Assembly: GCA_027488785.1 (NCBI GenBank)
Contig: JAIYAY010000004.1
Coordinates: 1-64,000 of the forward strand
Direction of reading: 5' to 3'
DNA: 64,000 bases
DNA from: Sphingomonadales bacterium
Lineage (GTDB): Bacteria; Pseudomonadota; Alphaproteobacteria; Sphingomonadales; Sphingomonadaceae
In this document: positions 9,514 to 19,224 of the stretch, one piece after another
Numbering within the stretch: the stretch's first letter is position 1
How the letters are laid out: each line of letters opens with the position of its first letter
Made by a program: the position numbers and the translations under genes
The notes under the pieces: generated by a model
Told to the model about the DNA's origin: nothing
The model's database searches: none
What the model saw: only the letters and a program-made list of their open reading frames with translations

Positions 9514-10494
9514 ATGGAAACCAAATCCAATTATGTGATGGTGGGTGCTGTCACGCTTCTCCTTCTGGCACTGCTGGCGGCCTTCACCGTCTGGCTTTCG
9601 CGGACAAGCGATGGCGACAAGAAAGAATATGACATATTCTTTCAGCAATCGGTCAATGGCTTGGCCAAGGGCTCGGGCGTGTCCTTTTCCGGTGTTCCGG
9701 TGGGCCAGATAGAGAGCATCGAACTATGGGAACCCGATCCGGAGTTCGTGCGGGTGCGCATCAGTATCAAGGATACGGTGCCCATACTTTTGGGTACGAC
9801 CGCGACAATCAATGGAGTTGGCTTCACCGGCGTCTCGGAAATCCAGCTAGATGGTGCGGTCAAAGGCACGCCTGCACTGGAATGTCCTAAGGCGAATCCC
9901 AAGAGCGCATGTCCGACAGGCGTGCCCGTCATTCCAACAAAGCCAGGTGCTTTGGGCGAGCTGCTCAACAACGCGCCTTTGCTTTTGGAACGGCTGTCGA
10001 CTTTGACTGAGCGGCTAACCAACATATTGTCCGACAAGAATCAACAGTCCATCGAACAGATTTTGGACAATGTGGAAAGCCTTTCGGGATCTTTGGCAAC
10101 GCAAGGACCCGACTTGCGTGCAGCCATTCAGGAATCGCGTATTACTCTGCAAAAGGCAGGTTTGGCTGCGGATGAGATTACCAAAATGGCAGGCACTACA
10201 AATAAGCTACTCGACAGCGAAGGTCGTCCGATGCTGGATGAATTGCGCAAAACGCTGCGATCCGCAAATGGCAGCCTGGCTGCCTTGGAAACGACCTTGA
10301 ACAATGCCAACCCGGCAATTGAAACGTTAAATAGCCAGACTTTGCCCGAAGTGACGCGACTGGCGCGCGACTTGAGAGACTTGTCGGTATCGTTAAAGTC
10401 CGTAACCGAAAAAGTGGACCAAGGCGGTATAGGCAGCGTTGTCGCCGCCCCCACCCTACCCGATTATAAACCCGGCAGCAGGAACCAAAAATGA
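9514..10494 (+). CDS. mlaD: MlaD-type MCE domain substrate-binding protein
   Basis: The 326-residue protein has one N-terminal anchor helix (YVMVGAVTLLLLALLAAFTVW), then an MCE domain around residues 40-120 (NGLAKGSGVSFSGVPVGQI) and a long helical C-terminal region with LSTLTERL-type heptads. Such proteins form a periplasmic hexameric ring that conducts lipid from the MlaFE complex. An insert with cysteines at residues 127-138 (ECPKANPKSACP) could form a disulphide and is not in E. coli MlaD. The stop overlaps the lipoprotein start as ATGA. Confidence 0.9.
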   Translation: METKSNYVMVGAVTLLLLALLAAFTVWLSRTSDGDKKEYDIFFQQSVNGLAKGSGVSFSGVPVGQIESIELWEPDPEFVRVRISIKDTVPILLGTTATINGVGFTGVSEIQLDGAVKGTPALECPKANPKSACPTGVPVIPTKPGALGELLNNAPLLLERLSTLTERLTNILSDKNQQSIEQILDNVESLSGSLATQGPDLRAAIQESRITLQKAGLAADEITKMAGTTNKLLDSEGRPMLDELRKTLRSANGSLAALETTLNNANPAIETLNSQTLPEVTRLARDLRDLSVSLKSVTEKVDQGGIGSVVAAPTLPDYKPGSRNQK

Positions 10495-11087
10495 TGTTCA
10501 GCACAATTTCCGGTCCACGCTTATGTGCGTTACCTCTCATCATGGCCCTAGGCGCTTGCGTAAGCTTCGGCGGCAAGGCACCAGTCTCCATGCTTGTCTT
10601 AACGGCCGACAATGTCGTGGCTGCTGGAACTGCGCGTACAGCGACTGTCGCTGACGCTTTGGTTATCCAGATGCCTCAAGTCCCGCGCAAGCTGGATAAT
10701 AATCGGGTGCCAGTGCAGATTGATCCCAGCAGCATTGCCTATCTCAAAGACGCGTTTTGGGCCGATAAACCCGCCCGTTTGATGCAGAGCTTGCTCGTCG
10801 AGACCGTTTCGGCAAGGAGCGGAAACTTAGTGCTGAACGAAGCCGACGCGGGCGGCAAAGCCGTGCGCTTTTTATCTGGAAGCCTACTAGAATTCGGTAT
10901 TGATGCAGAAACGAGCGAAGCCGTCGTCGTTTATGATGTGGTCAAAATCGTCCGCGGAAGTGCGACCGAAAAACGCCGGTTTGAAGCACGGCGTCCCGTA
11001 ACCGCAATTGCACCCGCATCGGCGGGCGCGGCGTTAAATGCCGCCGCGAACGATGTTGCGGGTCAAATCGCCGACTGGACGGGCTAA
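10491..11087 (+). CDS. ABC-type transport auxiliary lipoprotein (PqiC/ABC_trans_aux-like)
   Basis: The 198-residue protein begins with a signal peptide ending in the lipobox LGAC (Cys22), so it is a predicted lipoprotein that would be matured by the Lgt encoded nearby. The remainder fits the ABC_trans_aux (DUF330-like) family, seen as the fourth component of MCE systems, with the conserved phrase YLKDAFWADKPARLMQSLLVE. It probably sits in the outer membrane as docking partner for the MlaD ring. It overlaps mlaD by 4 bp, and its stop overlaps convergent midA. Confidence 0.82.
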   Translation: MMFSTISGPRLCALPLIMALGACVSFGGKAPVSMLVLTADNVVAAGTARTATVADALVIQMPQVPRKLDNNRVPVQIDPSSIAYLKDAFWADKPARLMQSLLVETVSARSGNLVLNEADAGGKAVRFLSGSLLEFGIDAETSEAVVVYDVVKIVRGSATEKRRFEARRPVTAIAPASAGAALNAAANDVAGQIADWTG

Positions 11088-12142
11088 AGACCGAACCCCT
11101 CCGGCTGCGGCCAATCTTGGGCATAAGCTGCCAAGACCTTGAATAAGGTCCCCATGGCGTCCGGCCCGACCAGTCGGTTTCGTTCGGCGTTGATGTCTCC
11201 AGCCCTGTCGGGATTGGTCGCCGCCAAAATTTGCGCACGCTGGTCAATGCCAAGACCCGAAAGCCATGCGCCTTGGTCGCTTGGTCCAACCGCCAAAAGG
11301 CCACCGTTTCTTGCGCAGTTTGACAATTCAAAAAAGTCGACATGCGCGGTCAAATCAACCTGGCCCGGATTATTGAAGGGGTCGGCATATTGGTGACCTT
11401 GGACTGCTTGCAAAGTGTCGCCCAATGCTGGCTGTGTATAGCCATAGTCGATGACCAACATCACTCCGCCCTGCTTTGCCAGCCGAGCCGAAAGCTGATG
11501 CATGATCGACGACGCATCAGGACAGATTTCGTAAATACTCCCCATGGCTGCGGAACGAAATTGCTCGGGGATGAGGTCATCGACCGCAGTAGCGCCGGGT
11601 ATTGCTGCAAAACCCGCCTCATTATTCCGAACAATGACCCGTTCCCGCCAGCCGGCTTGTGTCGCAACCATCTGCCGAACCGGCAAAGCGTCAAAAAATT
11701 CGTTTGCCACGATGCACAAAGGGGCATCTGTCGGTAGGCTATCCAGATTGTCATGAAACAGGGCGTCCGGCACAGCCTGCAACTGTTTGGCGCGTAATGC
11801 AGGGCTGTTTTCCACGAAATGGACCGAAGGCTCCCACCCAAAACGCCGCATTGTGCGTAATGCGTCTGCCGCCAAAGTCCCCCGGCCAGGACCAAGCTCC
11901 ACATAATGGCAGGTGGCCGGACGATGGCGTAACCAGATATCGCTCAACCAAATGCCCACCATCTCGCCAAACATTTGGCTGATTTCTGGCGCAGTTATGA
12001 AATCTCCGTCTGCGCCCAGCGGGTCAGCGCGCCCATAATATGCGGTATTGGCGACACGCATATATTCGGCAACGCTGATAGGTCCTGAAGCATCTATCTG
12101 TTGCCTCAGTCGGACGGATACTTCCTCACTGTCAGACGACAC
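11084..12142 (-). CDS. MidA/NDUFAF7-like SAM-dependent methyltransferase
   Basis: The 352-residue protein has the DUF185 features ISVAEYMRVA.TAYYGRADPLGADGDFIT at the start and the SAM-binding motif VELGPGRGTLAAD. The mitochondrial homologue NDUFAF7 methylates an arginine of complex I, so a bacterial role in arginine methylation of a respiratory subunit is possible but unproven. It follows lgt by 2 bp, a pairing that is common in alphaproteobacteria. It is convergent with the mla operon, with a 4-bp overlap of ends. Confidence 0.85.
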   Translation of the reverse strand: MSSDSEEVSVRLRQQIDASGPISVAEYMRVANTAYYGRADPLGADGDFITAPEISQMFGEMVGIWLSDIWLRHRPATCHYVELGPGRGTLAADALRTMRRFGWEPSVHFVENSPALRAKQLQAVPDALFHDNLDSLPTDAPLCIVANEFFDALPVRQMVATQAGWRERVIVRNNEAGFAAIPGATAVDDLIPEQFRSAAMGSIYEICPDASSIMHQLSARLAKQGGVMLVIDYGYTQPALGDTLQAVQGHQYADPFNNPGQVDLTAHVDFFELSNCARNGGLLAVGPSDQGAWLSGLGIDQRAQILAATNPDRAGDINAERNRLVGPDAMGTLFKVLAAYAQDWPQPEGFGL

Positions 12143-12144
12143 TG

Positions 12145-12987
12145 TTAGGACTCAGCGCGCTGCCTGCGGGAATTTGCGGTGAATACCAAGAACAATCCTA
12201 CCAATATCATCGGCAGGGTGAGCCACTGCCCCATGCTCAAGCCGCTTGTTTCCACCAGCCACAGCAACTGCTGGTCCGGTTCCCTGACAAACTCGATAGA
12301 GAAACGAGCTGTGCCGTAAATGATTGCGGCCATACCCATCAGGAACCCAGGTTTATATCGCGCATCGGTTTTCCAGAATAAGGGCCACAATATTGCGGCC
12401 ATTAACAAGCCTTCAAAAACCGCTTCATAAAGCTGGCTTGGGTGGCGCGGCAAATCACCGCCATTGGGAAAGACAATCGCCCATGGCACATCGGTGACGC
12501 GGCCCCAAAGTTCATCATTGACGAAGTTCGCCAGGCGCACGAGGAATAATCCAAAGGGCACGACGCAGGCGACATAATCGCAGACCCGCAAGAAGGATAT
12601 CTTATGCTTGCGCGCCAAAAGCCAGATTGAAAATATGATACCAATCGCGCCGCCATGGAACGACATCCCGCCTTCCCACAGTTTGAAGACGTCCATAGGG
12701 TTCTGCAAAATGGAGGGCTGGTAAAAAATAATATAGCCAATCCGTCCACCCAAAATGATGCCCAAGGTGGCGTACAGGATTATGTCATCGGCTTGCTCGC
12801 GTGACATTGGCGCACCGGGACGTACGAGCAATTTCAACAACATCCAATAGCCGAGCAAGATGCCGACCAAATATCCAAGCGAGTACCAACGGATTTGGAA
12901 GAAGCCCAAATCGAGCGCAACAGGACCTACGCCAAGGTCCGTAAACTGAATAAAACCGGCGGCGGTTGAAATAATCTCGAATGACAC
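12145..12987 (-). CDS. lgt: Prolipoprotein diacylglyceryl transferase
   Basis: This 280-residue protein has about seven membrane helices and the Lgt signatures MSFHGGAIGII and GLFLVRLANFVNDELWGRVTDVPWA, including the essential His and Arg positions. It transfers diacylglycerol from phosphatidylglycerol to the lipobox cysteine of prolipoproteins in the inner membrane. It is the first gene of an lgt-midA operon with a 2-bp gap. The following enzyme of the pathway, Lnt, is encoded about 9 kb away, and a candidate client is the Mla lipoprotein. Confidence 0.95.
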   Translation of the reverse strand: MSFEIISTAAGFIQFTDLGVGPVALDLGFFQIRWYSLGYLVGILLGYWMLLKLLVRPGAPMSREQADDIILYATLGIILGGRIGYIIFYQPSILQNPMDVFKLWEGGMSFHGGAIGIIFSIWLLARKHKISFLRVCDYVACVVPFGLFLVRLANFVNDELWGRVTDVPWAIVFPNGGDLPRHPSQLYEAVFEGLLMAAILWPLFWKTDARYKPGFLMGMAAIIYGTARFSIEFVREPDQQLLWLVETSGLSMGQWLTLPMILVGLFLVFTANSRRQRAES

Positions 12988-13062
12988 AATATTTCCTCAG
13001 GATCTTTTGACATTCCTATAGAGCCAAATAGAAGTCACACAAAGAGTTTAGGAGAGAATCAC

Positions 13063-14760
13063 ATGCCGTCGCAGTTGGACCTTGCAATCGATGCCACCAT
13101 TAACCGGCTCATGGCCAATGATGGCCCCCTGGCCGTTACATATGCCGAGAAAAACGGAGTCCAAATGCCGCTTTTCGCCAAAGCGCCGGGTAACATGGCT
13201 GACTATTTGGCATTTTTCTGCGCAACCCATGCGGACAAGGAATTTTTGGTCGATGGCGACATACGGTTAAGCTTCGCGGAAACCTATGGTGCGGCACGCG
13301 CTTTGGCAGGTGGTCTTGTGGAAGGCTATAAGCTGCAAAAGGGTGAGCGCGTCGGCATTGCGGCGCGCAATTCGGCCAATTGGATCATTGCCTATATGGC
13401 GATTGTAATGGCCGGTGGCGTTGCCACTTTGCTCAATGGTTGGTGGCAAGGTGGCGAATTGGCCGAAGGCATTCGGATGGTCGACTGCCGCATTGTTCTC
13501 GCCGATGAACAGCGTGCCGCGCGGATGGCTGGACAAGATATTGGCAGTTGTGAACTGCTCATCATCAACCATGATTCGCTGCCTTTGGATGGCTTATCGG
13601 TGATGACTGCTAAGGGTGGTGGCGCGGCAACAGCGCTGCCAACCATCGATCCACTCGATAATGCGACGATATTATACACCTCTGGATCAACTGGACAGTC
13701 GAAGGGTGCAGTGTCAGACCACCGCGCCGTCGTTCAAGGCGCAATGAGCTATGTAGGTCAAACGCTTGTCTTCTTTGAGCTTATGTCCGCCAGTGGTCAG
13801 GCGATGCCGGCCCAGCCTTCAGCGCTCGTCAACGTGCCCTTGTTCCACGTCACCGCGTCGATACCTTTGGTGCTGCAAAGCTTCGCCATCGGCCGCAAGC
13901 TTGTTTTGATGCCCAAATGGGATGCAGAAGAGGCAATGCGCATTATTGAAAAAGAACGCATCACCTATTTCGTGGGCGTTCCGTTGATGAGCATTGAGCT
14001 GGCAACGCACCCAGCCCGGCACAAATATGATTTAACAAGCTGCACGGCATTTGCCGCTGGCGGCGCGCCACGCCCTGTCGAGCATGTCAAAAAAATCCGC
14101 AAGGAAATGAGCTGGGGTTATCCATTATTGGGCTACGGCCTCACTGAAACCAACGCCGTTGGTTGTGGCAATTTCACCGACAATTATCTCGAAAAGCCAA
14201 CCAGCACTGGCCCTGCGACCAAGCCACTTGTCGAGGTCCAAATGCTGGACGATGATGGCAATGTCTTGCCGCAGGGTGAACGTGGTGAAGTGGGTGTTCG
14301 GTCGATTGCCAATTTCAATGGCTATTGGAATAACGAAGATGCCACACGCGATGCCTTCACCGCCGATGGATTTTTCCGGACTGGCGACATCGGTTATCTC
14401 GACGAAGACGGCTATTTATTCATCGTCGATCGCAAGAAAGACATCATCATTCGAGGCGGCGAGAATATCAGTTGCCCAGAGGTTGAAGCAGCGGCCTATG
14501 AGCATGAATCGATTGCTGAATTGTCGGTATTTGGTATCGCTGATGACAAATATGGTGAAGTACCTGGCATTGTCTATCACACAAAGGACGGCGTCACACT
14601 GACAGAGGATGCGTTGAAAGCGTTTTTGGCGCCCCGTCTTGCACCATACAAGATTCCTGTGCATTTCTGGCAAGTAGCCGAACCACTTCCCCGTCTGGGC
14701 ACACAGAAAATCGATCGGGTGACGCTGCGACGCGAATATAATGCCAAGGTATCTGCTTGA
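13063..14760 (+). CDS. Class I acyl-CoA synthetase (AMP-forming)
   Basis: The 565-residue protein has ANL-superfamily motifs in order: P-loop TILYTSGSTGQSKG, A5 GYGLTETNAVG, A7/A8 FFRTGDIGYLDEDGYLFIVDRKKDIIIRGGENI and the catalytic lysine in LPRLGTQKIDR. It activates a carboxylic acid through an acyl-adenylate to an acyl-CoA. The substrate is probably a fatty or aromatic acid, but chain length cannot be assigned. A good ribosome site (TTTAGGAGAG) precedes the ATG at 13063. The 75-bp gap to lgt must contain both divergent promoters. Confidence 0.88.
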   Translation: MPSQLDLAIDATINRLMANDGPLAVTYAEKNGVQMPLFAKAPGNMADYLAFFCATHADKEFLVDGDIRLSFAETYGAARALAGGLVEGYKLQKGERVGIAARNSANWIIAYMAIVMAGGVATLLNGWWQGGELAEGIRMVDCRIVLADEQRAARMAGQDIGSCELLIINHDSLPLDGLSVMTAKGGGAATALPTIDPLDNATILYTSGSTGQSKGAVSDHRAVVQGAMSYVGQTLVFFELMSASGQAMPAQPSALVNVPLFHVTASIPLVLQSFAIGRKLVLMPKWDAEEAMRIIEKERITYFVGVPLMSIELATHPARHKYDLTSCTAFAAGGAPRPVEHVKKIRKEMSWGYPLLGYGLTETNAVGCGNFTDNYLEKPTSTGPATKPLVEVQMLDDDGNVLPQGERGEVGVRSIANFNGYWNNEDATRDAFTADGFFRTGDIGYLDEDGYLFIVDRKKDIIIRGGENISCPEVEAAAYEHESIAELSVFGIADDKYGEVPGIVYHTKDGVTLTEDALKAFLAPRLAPYKIPVHFWQVAEPLPRLGTQKIDRVTLRREYNAKVSA

Positions 14761-14799
14761 GATGCTGACATGATGCCGGATCGCGACTAAGGTCGCGTG

Positions 14800-17559
14800 A
14801 TGGCATCAACAGCAGAACGGATATTCAAGCAGCGCGACATTATCGACCGGAGCGTGCTGGCCGAACAGATTGAAGGCATCGTTCACGCTTGCGGAGCCGA
14901 AGCACGCCGCCCACATGTTGTAGAGATATTGCAAACGGCGCTGGCCAATGGTCGGACCGAAATTCAACGACGCCTCAATGCTGCGCCGTCGCAAGGCTAT
15001 CGTGCGTCGGCGGAGCAAGCATTTCTTGTCGATCAAATCGTCCGGCTCATCTACGATTATGTCACTGTTCACGCCTATCCCGCTGCCAACCGCTCGGCAT
15101 CCGAAAGGATCGCAGTTCTAGCTGTGGGTGGATATGGCCGCGGGGAGATGGCCCCGCATAGCGACGTTGATATCGGCTTTGTAACGCCTTTCAAGCGCAG
15201 CTCCTGGACCGAGCAGGTCGTCGAAGCAATCCTCTATTTGCTATGGGATCTTGGGTTAAAAGTCGGCCAATCAAGCAGATCCCTCGATGAAACGGTAAAG
15301 ATGGCGCAAGAGGATTTGACCATCCGCACCGCGTTGCTGGAAAGCAGGTTTGTGTGGGGCGATCGCGGCGTTTATGAAGAGGTTTCGCTGCGTTTTTGGA
15401 ATGAAGTCGTCGCAAACACGGCATCAGACTTTGTACGCCTAAAAATGATTGAACGCGACGATCGGCACCGGCGCATGGGTGACAGTCGATATGTGGTCGA
15501 ACCCAATATCAAAGATGGCAAAGGCGGGCTTCGCGACCTCCACACGCTCTACTGGATTGGAAAATATATCCACAAAGTGTCAGCCGCGTCCGAACTTGTC
15601 GACGTTGGCCTGCTAACCAGCGATGAATATAATCGTTTTAGAAAAGCCGAAAATTTCTTGTGGGCGGTGCGTTGTCATATGCACAATATCACCGGACGCG
15701 GGGAAGATCGTCTGACCTTCGATCTGCAACGCGAATTAGCGGAACGCATGCAATTTGCCGATCGCCCCGGGCGCTCGGCGGTTGAAAGGTTCATGCATTT
15801 TTACTTTTTGAACGCAAAAACGGTAGGCGATGTGACGGGACTTTTCCTGGCGCATTTGGATGAAGCTATGGCCAAAAAAGGTCGTCGGTTTTTGCCCAGC
15901 TTTGGCCGGAAGCCGAGAAAACTCAACGGTTTTCAACTCGATCGTGGTCGCCTCGCGCTCCCCGATGATGGCTTTTTTGCGCAAGATCCCGTGCGTTTGC
16001 TCGAGATATTTCATTTGGCGGACCTGCATGAATTGGAAATCCACCCGCTGGCGATGCGTGCTGCCCAACGCGATGCCCGGCTGATCGACAAAGTGGTCCG
16101 GCGGGACCCCAGAGCCAACGCCCTTTTTCTCGAAATATTAACGTCGCCGCGCGACCCGGAAACGGTGTTGCGCTGGATGAATGAATCTACCGTTTTTGGC
16201 CGATTTATTCCGAATTTCCGCCGCGTTGTCGCGCAGATGCAATTCGACATGTACCACCATTACACCGTCGATGAACATTCGATCCGCGCTATTGGTTTGC
16301 TGGCCGATATCAACAGCGGCAAGCTCAAAAAAGATCACCCGCTGTCTACGGCGATGGTACAGCAGATTGTCAGCAAGCGGGTATTGTTTGTGGCAACCTT
16401 GCTCCACGATATCGCGAAGGGGCGTGGCGGCGACCATAGTGTTTTGGGCGCGGAGATTGCCGAAACCTTATGCCCACGGCTGGGTCTTTCACCAGCCGAG
16501 ACGGAAACCGTTGCGTGGCTCGTCCGCTATCATTTGTTGATGTCGGCCACTGCGTTCAAGCGGGACTTGGCGGATTTTAAGACCATCCTCGATTTTGCCC
16601 AGGCCGTCCAGTCACCTGAGCGGTTGAAGCTGTTATTGGTCTTGACCGTTGTGGACATCCGCGCTGTTGGTCCAGGCGTTTGGAACAGTTGGAAACGACA
16701 GCTTTTGTCGGACCTGTTTGAAGCGACGGAAGAAGTGTTGCGCTTGGGGCACAAGCAACGCGGCCGTGACGAGAGGATTATCTCCAAAAAAGCGCAACTG
16801 GAGTCCGCGTTGCAATTGCCGTCCGATAAATTCGCGGCTTTTACCAAAGCGCTTCCTGATGCTTATTGGATCGCCGAACCAGACGACATCATTGAACGCA
16901 ACGCCCGGCATCTTCTTTCCAATGCGGGCACAGAACTTGCCATTGATGCATGTTTCTATCCTGATCGTGGCGCGACGCTCGTCACGGTTTTTGCGGCCGA
17001 TCATCCAGGATTATTTTACCGCATAGCGGGTGCCATTCATCTGGCGGGCGGCAACATTATCGATGCGCGAATTCACACCAGTAGTGACGGCATGGCGGTC
17101 GACAATTTCCTTATCCAAGACCCGCTGGGGCGTCCTTTCCAGGAACAAAGCCAGTTAAACCGCCTCAAGCGTAACATTGAAGAGGCGCTCACCAACCGCG
17201 CGCGTTTGATGACTCAACTGGACGCAAAGCCGAAAGCGCTGCGCCGGGCCGACGCCTTTAAAATCGCGCCATCGGTGTTGATTGATAATCAAGCGTCTAA
17301 CCGGTTTACAGTGATTGAAGTGAATGCGCTGGATCGTCCCGCCTTGCTTAACAATTTGGCGCTCGCTTTATTTGAATCGAAAGTCACATTGCACAGTGCG
17401 CATATCGCCACTTACGGAGAACGCGCCGTCGACACATTTTATGTGACGGATTTATTCGGCGGCAAAATCGAAAACAAAAACAAGTTAAAGGCACTTGAAG
17501 CTAGGCTTTTGGAATCAGCTGCAGTGAAGGCGCGTGCAAAGGCAAAGGCCGCAGCCTAA
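14800..17559 (+). CDS. glnD: Bifunctional PII uridylyltransferase/UMP-removing enzyme
   Basis: The 919-residue protein has the full GlnD layout: a nucleotidyltransferase site (GGYGRGEMAPHSDVDIGF, around residue 110), an HD phosphohydrolase site (LLHDIAKGRGGDHS, around 535) and two C-terminal ACT domains (FAADHPGLFYRIAGAI and VNALDRPALLNNLALAL). It uridylylates or de-uridylylates PII proteins in response to glutamine and so controls nitrogen assimilation. The start may be GTG at 14797 or ATG at 14800; TAAGG upstream suits either. PtsP, linked to nitrogen-PTS signalling, is also in the window. Confidence 0.96.
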   Translation: MASTAERIFKQRDIIDRSVLAEQIEGIVHACGAEARRPHVVEILQTALANGRTEIQRRLNAAPSQGYRASAEQAFLVDQIVRLIYDYVTVHAYPAANRSASERIAVLAVGGYGRGEMAPHSDVDIGFVTPFKRSSWTEQVVEAILYLLWDLGLKVGQSSRSLDETVKMAQEDLTIRTALLESRFVWGDRGVYEEVSLRFWNEVVANTASDFVRLKMIERDDRHRRMGDSRYVVEPNIKDGKGGLRDLHTLYWIGKYIHKVSAASELVDVGLLTSDEYNRFRKAENFLWAVRCHMHNITGRGEDRLTFDLQRELAERMQFADRPGRSAVERFMHFYFLNAKTVGDVTGLFLAHLDEAMAKKGRRFLPSFGRKPRKLNGFQLDRGRLALPDDGFFAQDPVRLLEIFHLADLHELEIHPLAMRAAQRDARLIDKVVRRDPRANALFLEILTSPRDPETVLRWMNESTVFGRFIPNFRRVVAQMQFDMYHHYTVDEHSIRAIGLLADINSGKLKKDHPLSTAMVQQIVSKRVLFVATLLHDIAKGRGGDHSVLGAEIAETLCPRLGLSPAETETVAWLVRYHLLMSATAFKRDLADFKTILDFAQAVQSPERLKLLLVLTVVDIRAVGPGVWNSWKRQLLSDLFEATEEVLRLGHKQRGRDERIISKKAQLESALQLPSDKFAAFTKALPDAYWIAEPDDIIERNARHLLSNAGTELAIDACFYPDRGATLVTVFAADHPGLFYRIAGAIHLAGGNIIDARIHTSSDGMAVDNFLIQDPLGRPFQEQSQLNRLKRNIEEALTNRARLMTQLDAKPKALRRADAFKIAPSVLIDNQASNRFTVIEVNALDRPALLNNLALALFESKVTLHSAHIATYGERAVDTFYVTDLFGGKIENKNKLKALEARLLESAAVKARAKAKAAA

Positions 17560-17593
17560 AATTTGAACCCCATCTGTGAGATCGCGCACAGAG

Positions 17594-17630
17594 GCAAAAA
17601 AAAGGCCAGTCTTTCGACCAGCCTTTCTTT
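17594..17630 (-). terminator. Rho-independent terminator of the OmpA-family gene
   Basis: Read on the minus strand, an 11-bp stem (AAAGGCTGGTC / GACTGGCCTTT, with two G-U pairs) closes on a GAAA tetraloop and runs into eight T residues. This lies 25-60 bp after the porin stop. The opposite strand also has a T-rich tail, so it may terminate glnD as well. Confidence 0.88.
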
Positions 17631-17652
17631 CAACCTGAAATCAGATTGGGAA

Positions 17653-18774
17653 TTACATTCCCGAACCTGGACCGTAGGTAACTTCCACGCGACGGTTTTG
17701 CGGTTCACGCTCACCATCTGCAGTTTGTACCAATGGTGCAGTTTCACCAAATGCTTCGCTAGCAATCGCGCCAGCTGATACGCCCTTGGACTCAAGATAT
17801 GTACGAACAGTGTCGTTACGACGCTGTGAGAGGCCAACATTGTACTTGGCCGCACCCGACTTATCGGCGTGACCTGCAAGCATGACCTTCGCACTGCCAC
17901 AGTTCGCATATTGCGCAACGGCATTATCGAGAACCGAAGCCGCGTCTGGACGCAGGTTCGATTTATCCCAATCGAAGAACACGATATAAGGACCCGTGTT
18001 GCACACTGGCGCAGGTGGCGGTGGTGGTGGTGGTGGCGGTGGTGCCACATAAGGTGGCGGTGGTGGTGGTGGTGCTACTTCAACAGGTGCAGGTGCGCCG
18101 CCGAAGTTATAAACCAAGCTACCCATCACGCTGTGCGAACGGAAACGCGACTCAACGGAACGGCCAAGACGATTAACAAGACCAACCTTATCCGCGTTGA
18201 AGAAACGATACTTCAGGCCCACATCCCAGTTGCCGCTCAATGGCGCACGAACGCCAGCAAGTGCCTGCCATGCAAAACCGGTATCCGAGTCATCAAGGTA
18301 TGAAGGTGCTGCCAAAGTGGTCTGCACGTCTACACGCGCAACACCAACGCCGCCGCCAACAAAGCCCTGAAGGCCGTCGTCGTCACCGAAATCAAGCAAT
18401 CCATTGACCATGAAGCTCAATGCATTTGCATCGCCAGTTGCGGCGTAGTTACCGCCAGCTAGCAACGCCGTGCTCGTGCCACTTGTAACCTGAGGTGTTT
18501 GGCTGGTGATACCAGACACTGAAGCCTTACGGTAGGACACTTCTGATTCAAGACGGAAACCGCCGAAATCATAGCCAACAATGCCGCCGAAATCATAACC
18601 CTTGTCTGCGTCTATTGTTGCCGCATCTTTCACGACACCAATATCCAAAGCAAGGTCTTCTACTACCATGGCACCGCCATCAACTCCCACATACCACTGG
18701 TTATCGCGGGCCAAAGCCGGTGACGCCAGAGCAGTAGAAGCGAGTGCCAGACTTATGGCTAACTTACGCATCAA
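17653..18774 (-). CDS. OmpA-family outer-membrane protein (beta-barrel plus peptidoglycan-binding domain)
   Basis: The 373-residue protein has a signal peptide (cleavage near ALA/RDNQW), an N-terminal beta-barrel (about residues 25-230), a proline-rich linker of repeated Pro runs broken by YVAPP (about 232-262), and a C-terminal OmpA domain with FFDWDKSNLRPDA and LSQRRNDTVRTYL. These hold residues that bind diaminopimelate in peptidoglycan. It tethers the outer membrane to the wall and may act as a small porin. AAGGGGAAA lies 6 bp before the ATG, and its terminator is strong, which suggests high expression. Confidence 0.92.
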   Translation of the reverse strand: MMRKLAISLALASTALASPALARDNQWYVGVDGGAMVVEDLALDIGVVKDAATIDADKGYDFGGIVGYDFGGFRLESEVSYRKASVSGITSQTPQVTSGTSTALLAGGNYAATGDANALSFMVNGLLDFGDDDGLQGFVGGGVGVARVDVQTTLAAPSYLDDSDTGFAWQALAGVRAPLSGNWDVGLKYRFFNADKVGLVNRLGRSVESRFRSHSVMGSLVYNFGGAPAPVEVAPPPPPPPYVAPPPPPPPPPPAPVCNTGPYIVFFDWDKSNLRPDAASVLDNAVAQYANCGSAKVMLAGHADKSGAAKYNVGLSQRRNDTVRTYLESKGVSAGAIASEAFGETAPLVQTADGEREPQNRRVEVTYGPGSGM

Positions 18775-18931
18775 CTTTCCCCTTATCTATCTTAGGAACG
18801 GAAATTCGAGAACCTATGTCTACCGATTCTGTTCTGTCCATGCAAGTCGCTATGTCCTTAAACTGTTGCCAAAATGTCGCCATTTTTGGCTATTTATCAT
18901 AATATTTAAGGCGTTTTCGAAAGGCTTCGGT
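18775..18931. other. Upstream region of the OmpA-family gene
   Basis: The 450-bp gap between the porin gene and rluE consists of this promoter stretch, a DUF2793 relic (18932-19180) and 44 bp before rluE. On the minus strand TTGCAT-N17-TAGACA is a plausible weak sigma-70 promoter about 55-95 bp before the porin start. A near-palindrome, GCCAAAAT and ATTTTTGGC arms around GTCGCC, lies near 18870-18892. Nothing else is recognisable. Confidence 0.3.
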
Positions 18932-19180
18932 TCATGTGGCGAATATGCCCAATAGCCGCAAATATTGTAAAATCGTCGACAAGGCTGTGCGCGCTTCGCT
19001 GTCGACGGTAGTGCCACCGGTTGGATTGGGTATCGCAGGCGCGGTCGTCCATTGGCCTGATATGAACAGGCACTGCCGCCGAGTGGACTTATTCCAAACC
19101 CGCATACCTTCATGGGGAAGGACAAAGCGCCAACTGCCGCCAATCCAATAAGCGATTTGACCGGCTTTGTTCGCCCACAC
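18932..19180 (-). pseudogene. DUF2793 protein remnant (N-terminus missing)
   Basis: The minus-strand frame encodes [18 protein letters not shown] followed by [10 protein letters not shown] and, at the end, PTGGTTVDSEARTALSTIL. From memory this matches the second half of DUF2793 proteins, which in sphingomonads are usually about 150-170 residues and begin with a block such as LPLLSAGQAQKE. That N-terminal half is absent: the frame stays open to a TGA at 19235-19237 but reads Cys-rich, non-homologous codons, and the rluE start at 19225 lies within it. No ribosome site precedes the GTG at 19180. DUF2793 genes often accompany phage or gene-transfer-agent tail genes, so this is probably a decayed relic. 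Confidence 0.65.
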
Positions 19181-19224
19181 ACAACAGCATTTCGCATCCC
19201 GCCCGCCTTCGCTACAGCACGTCC

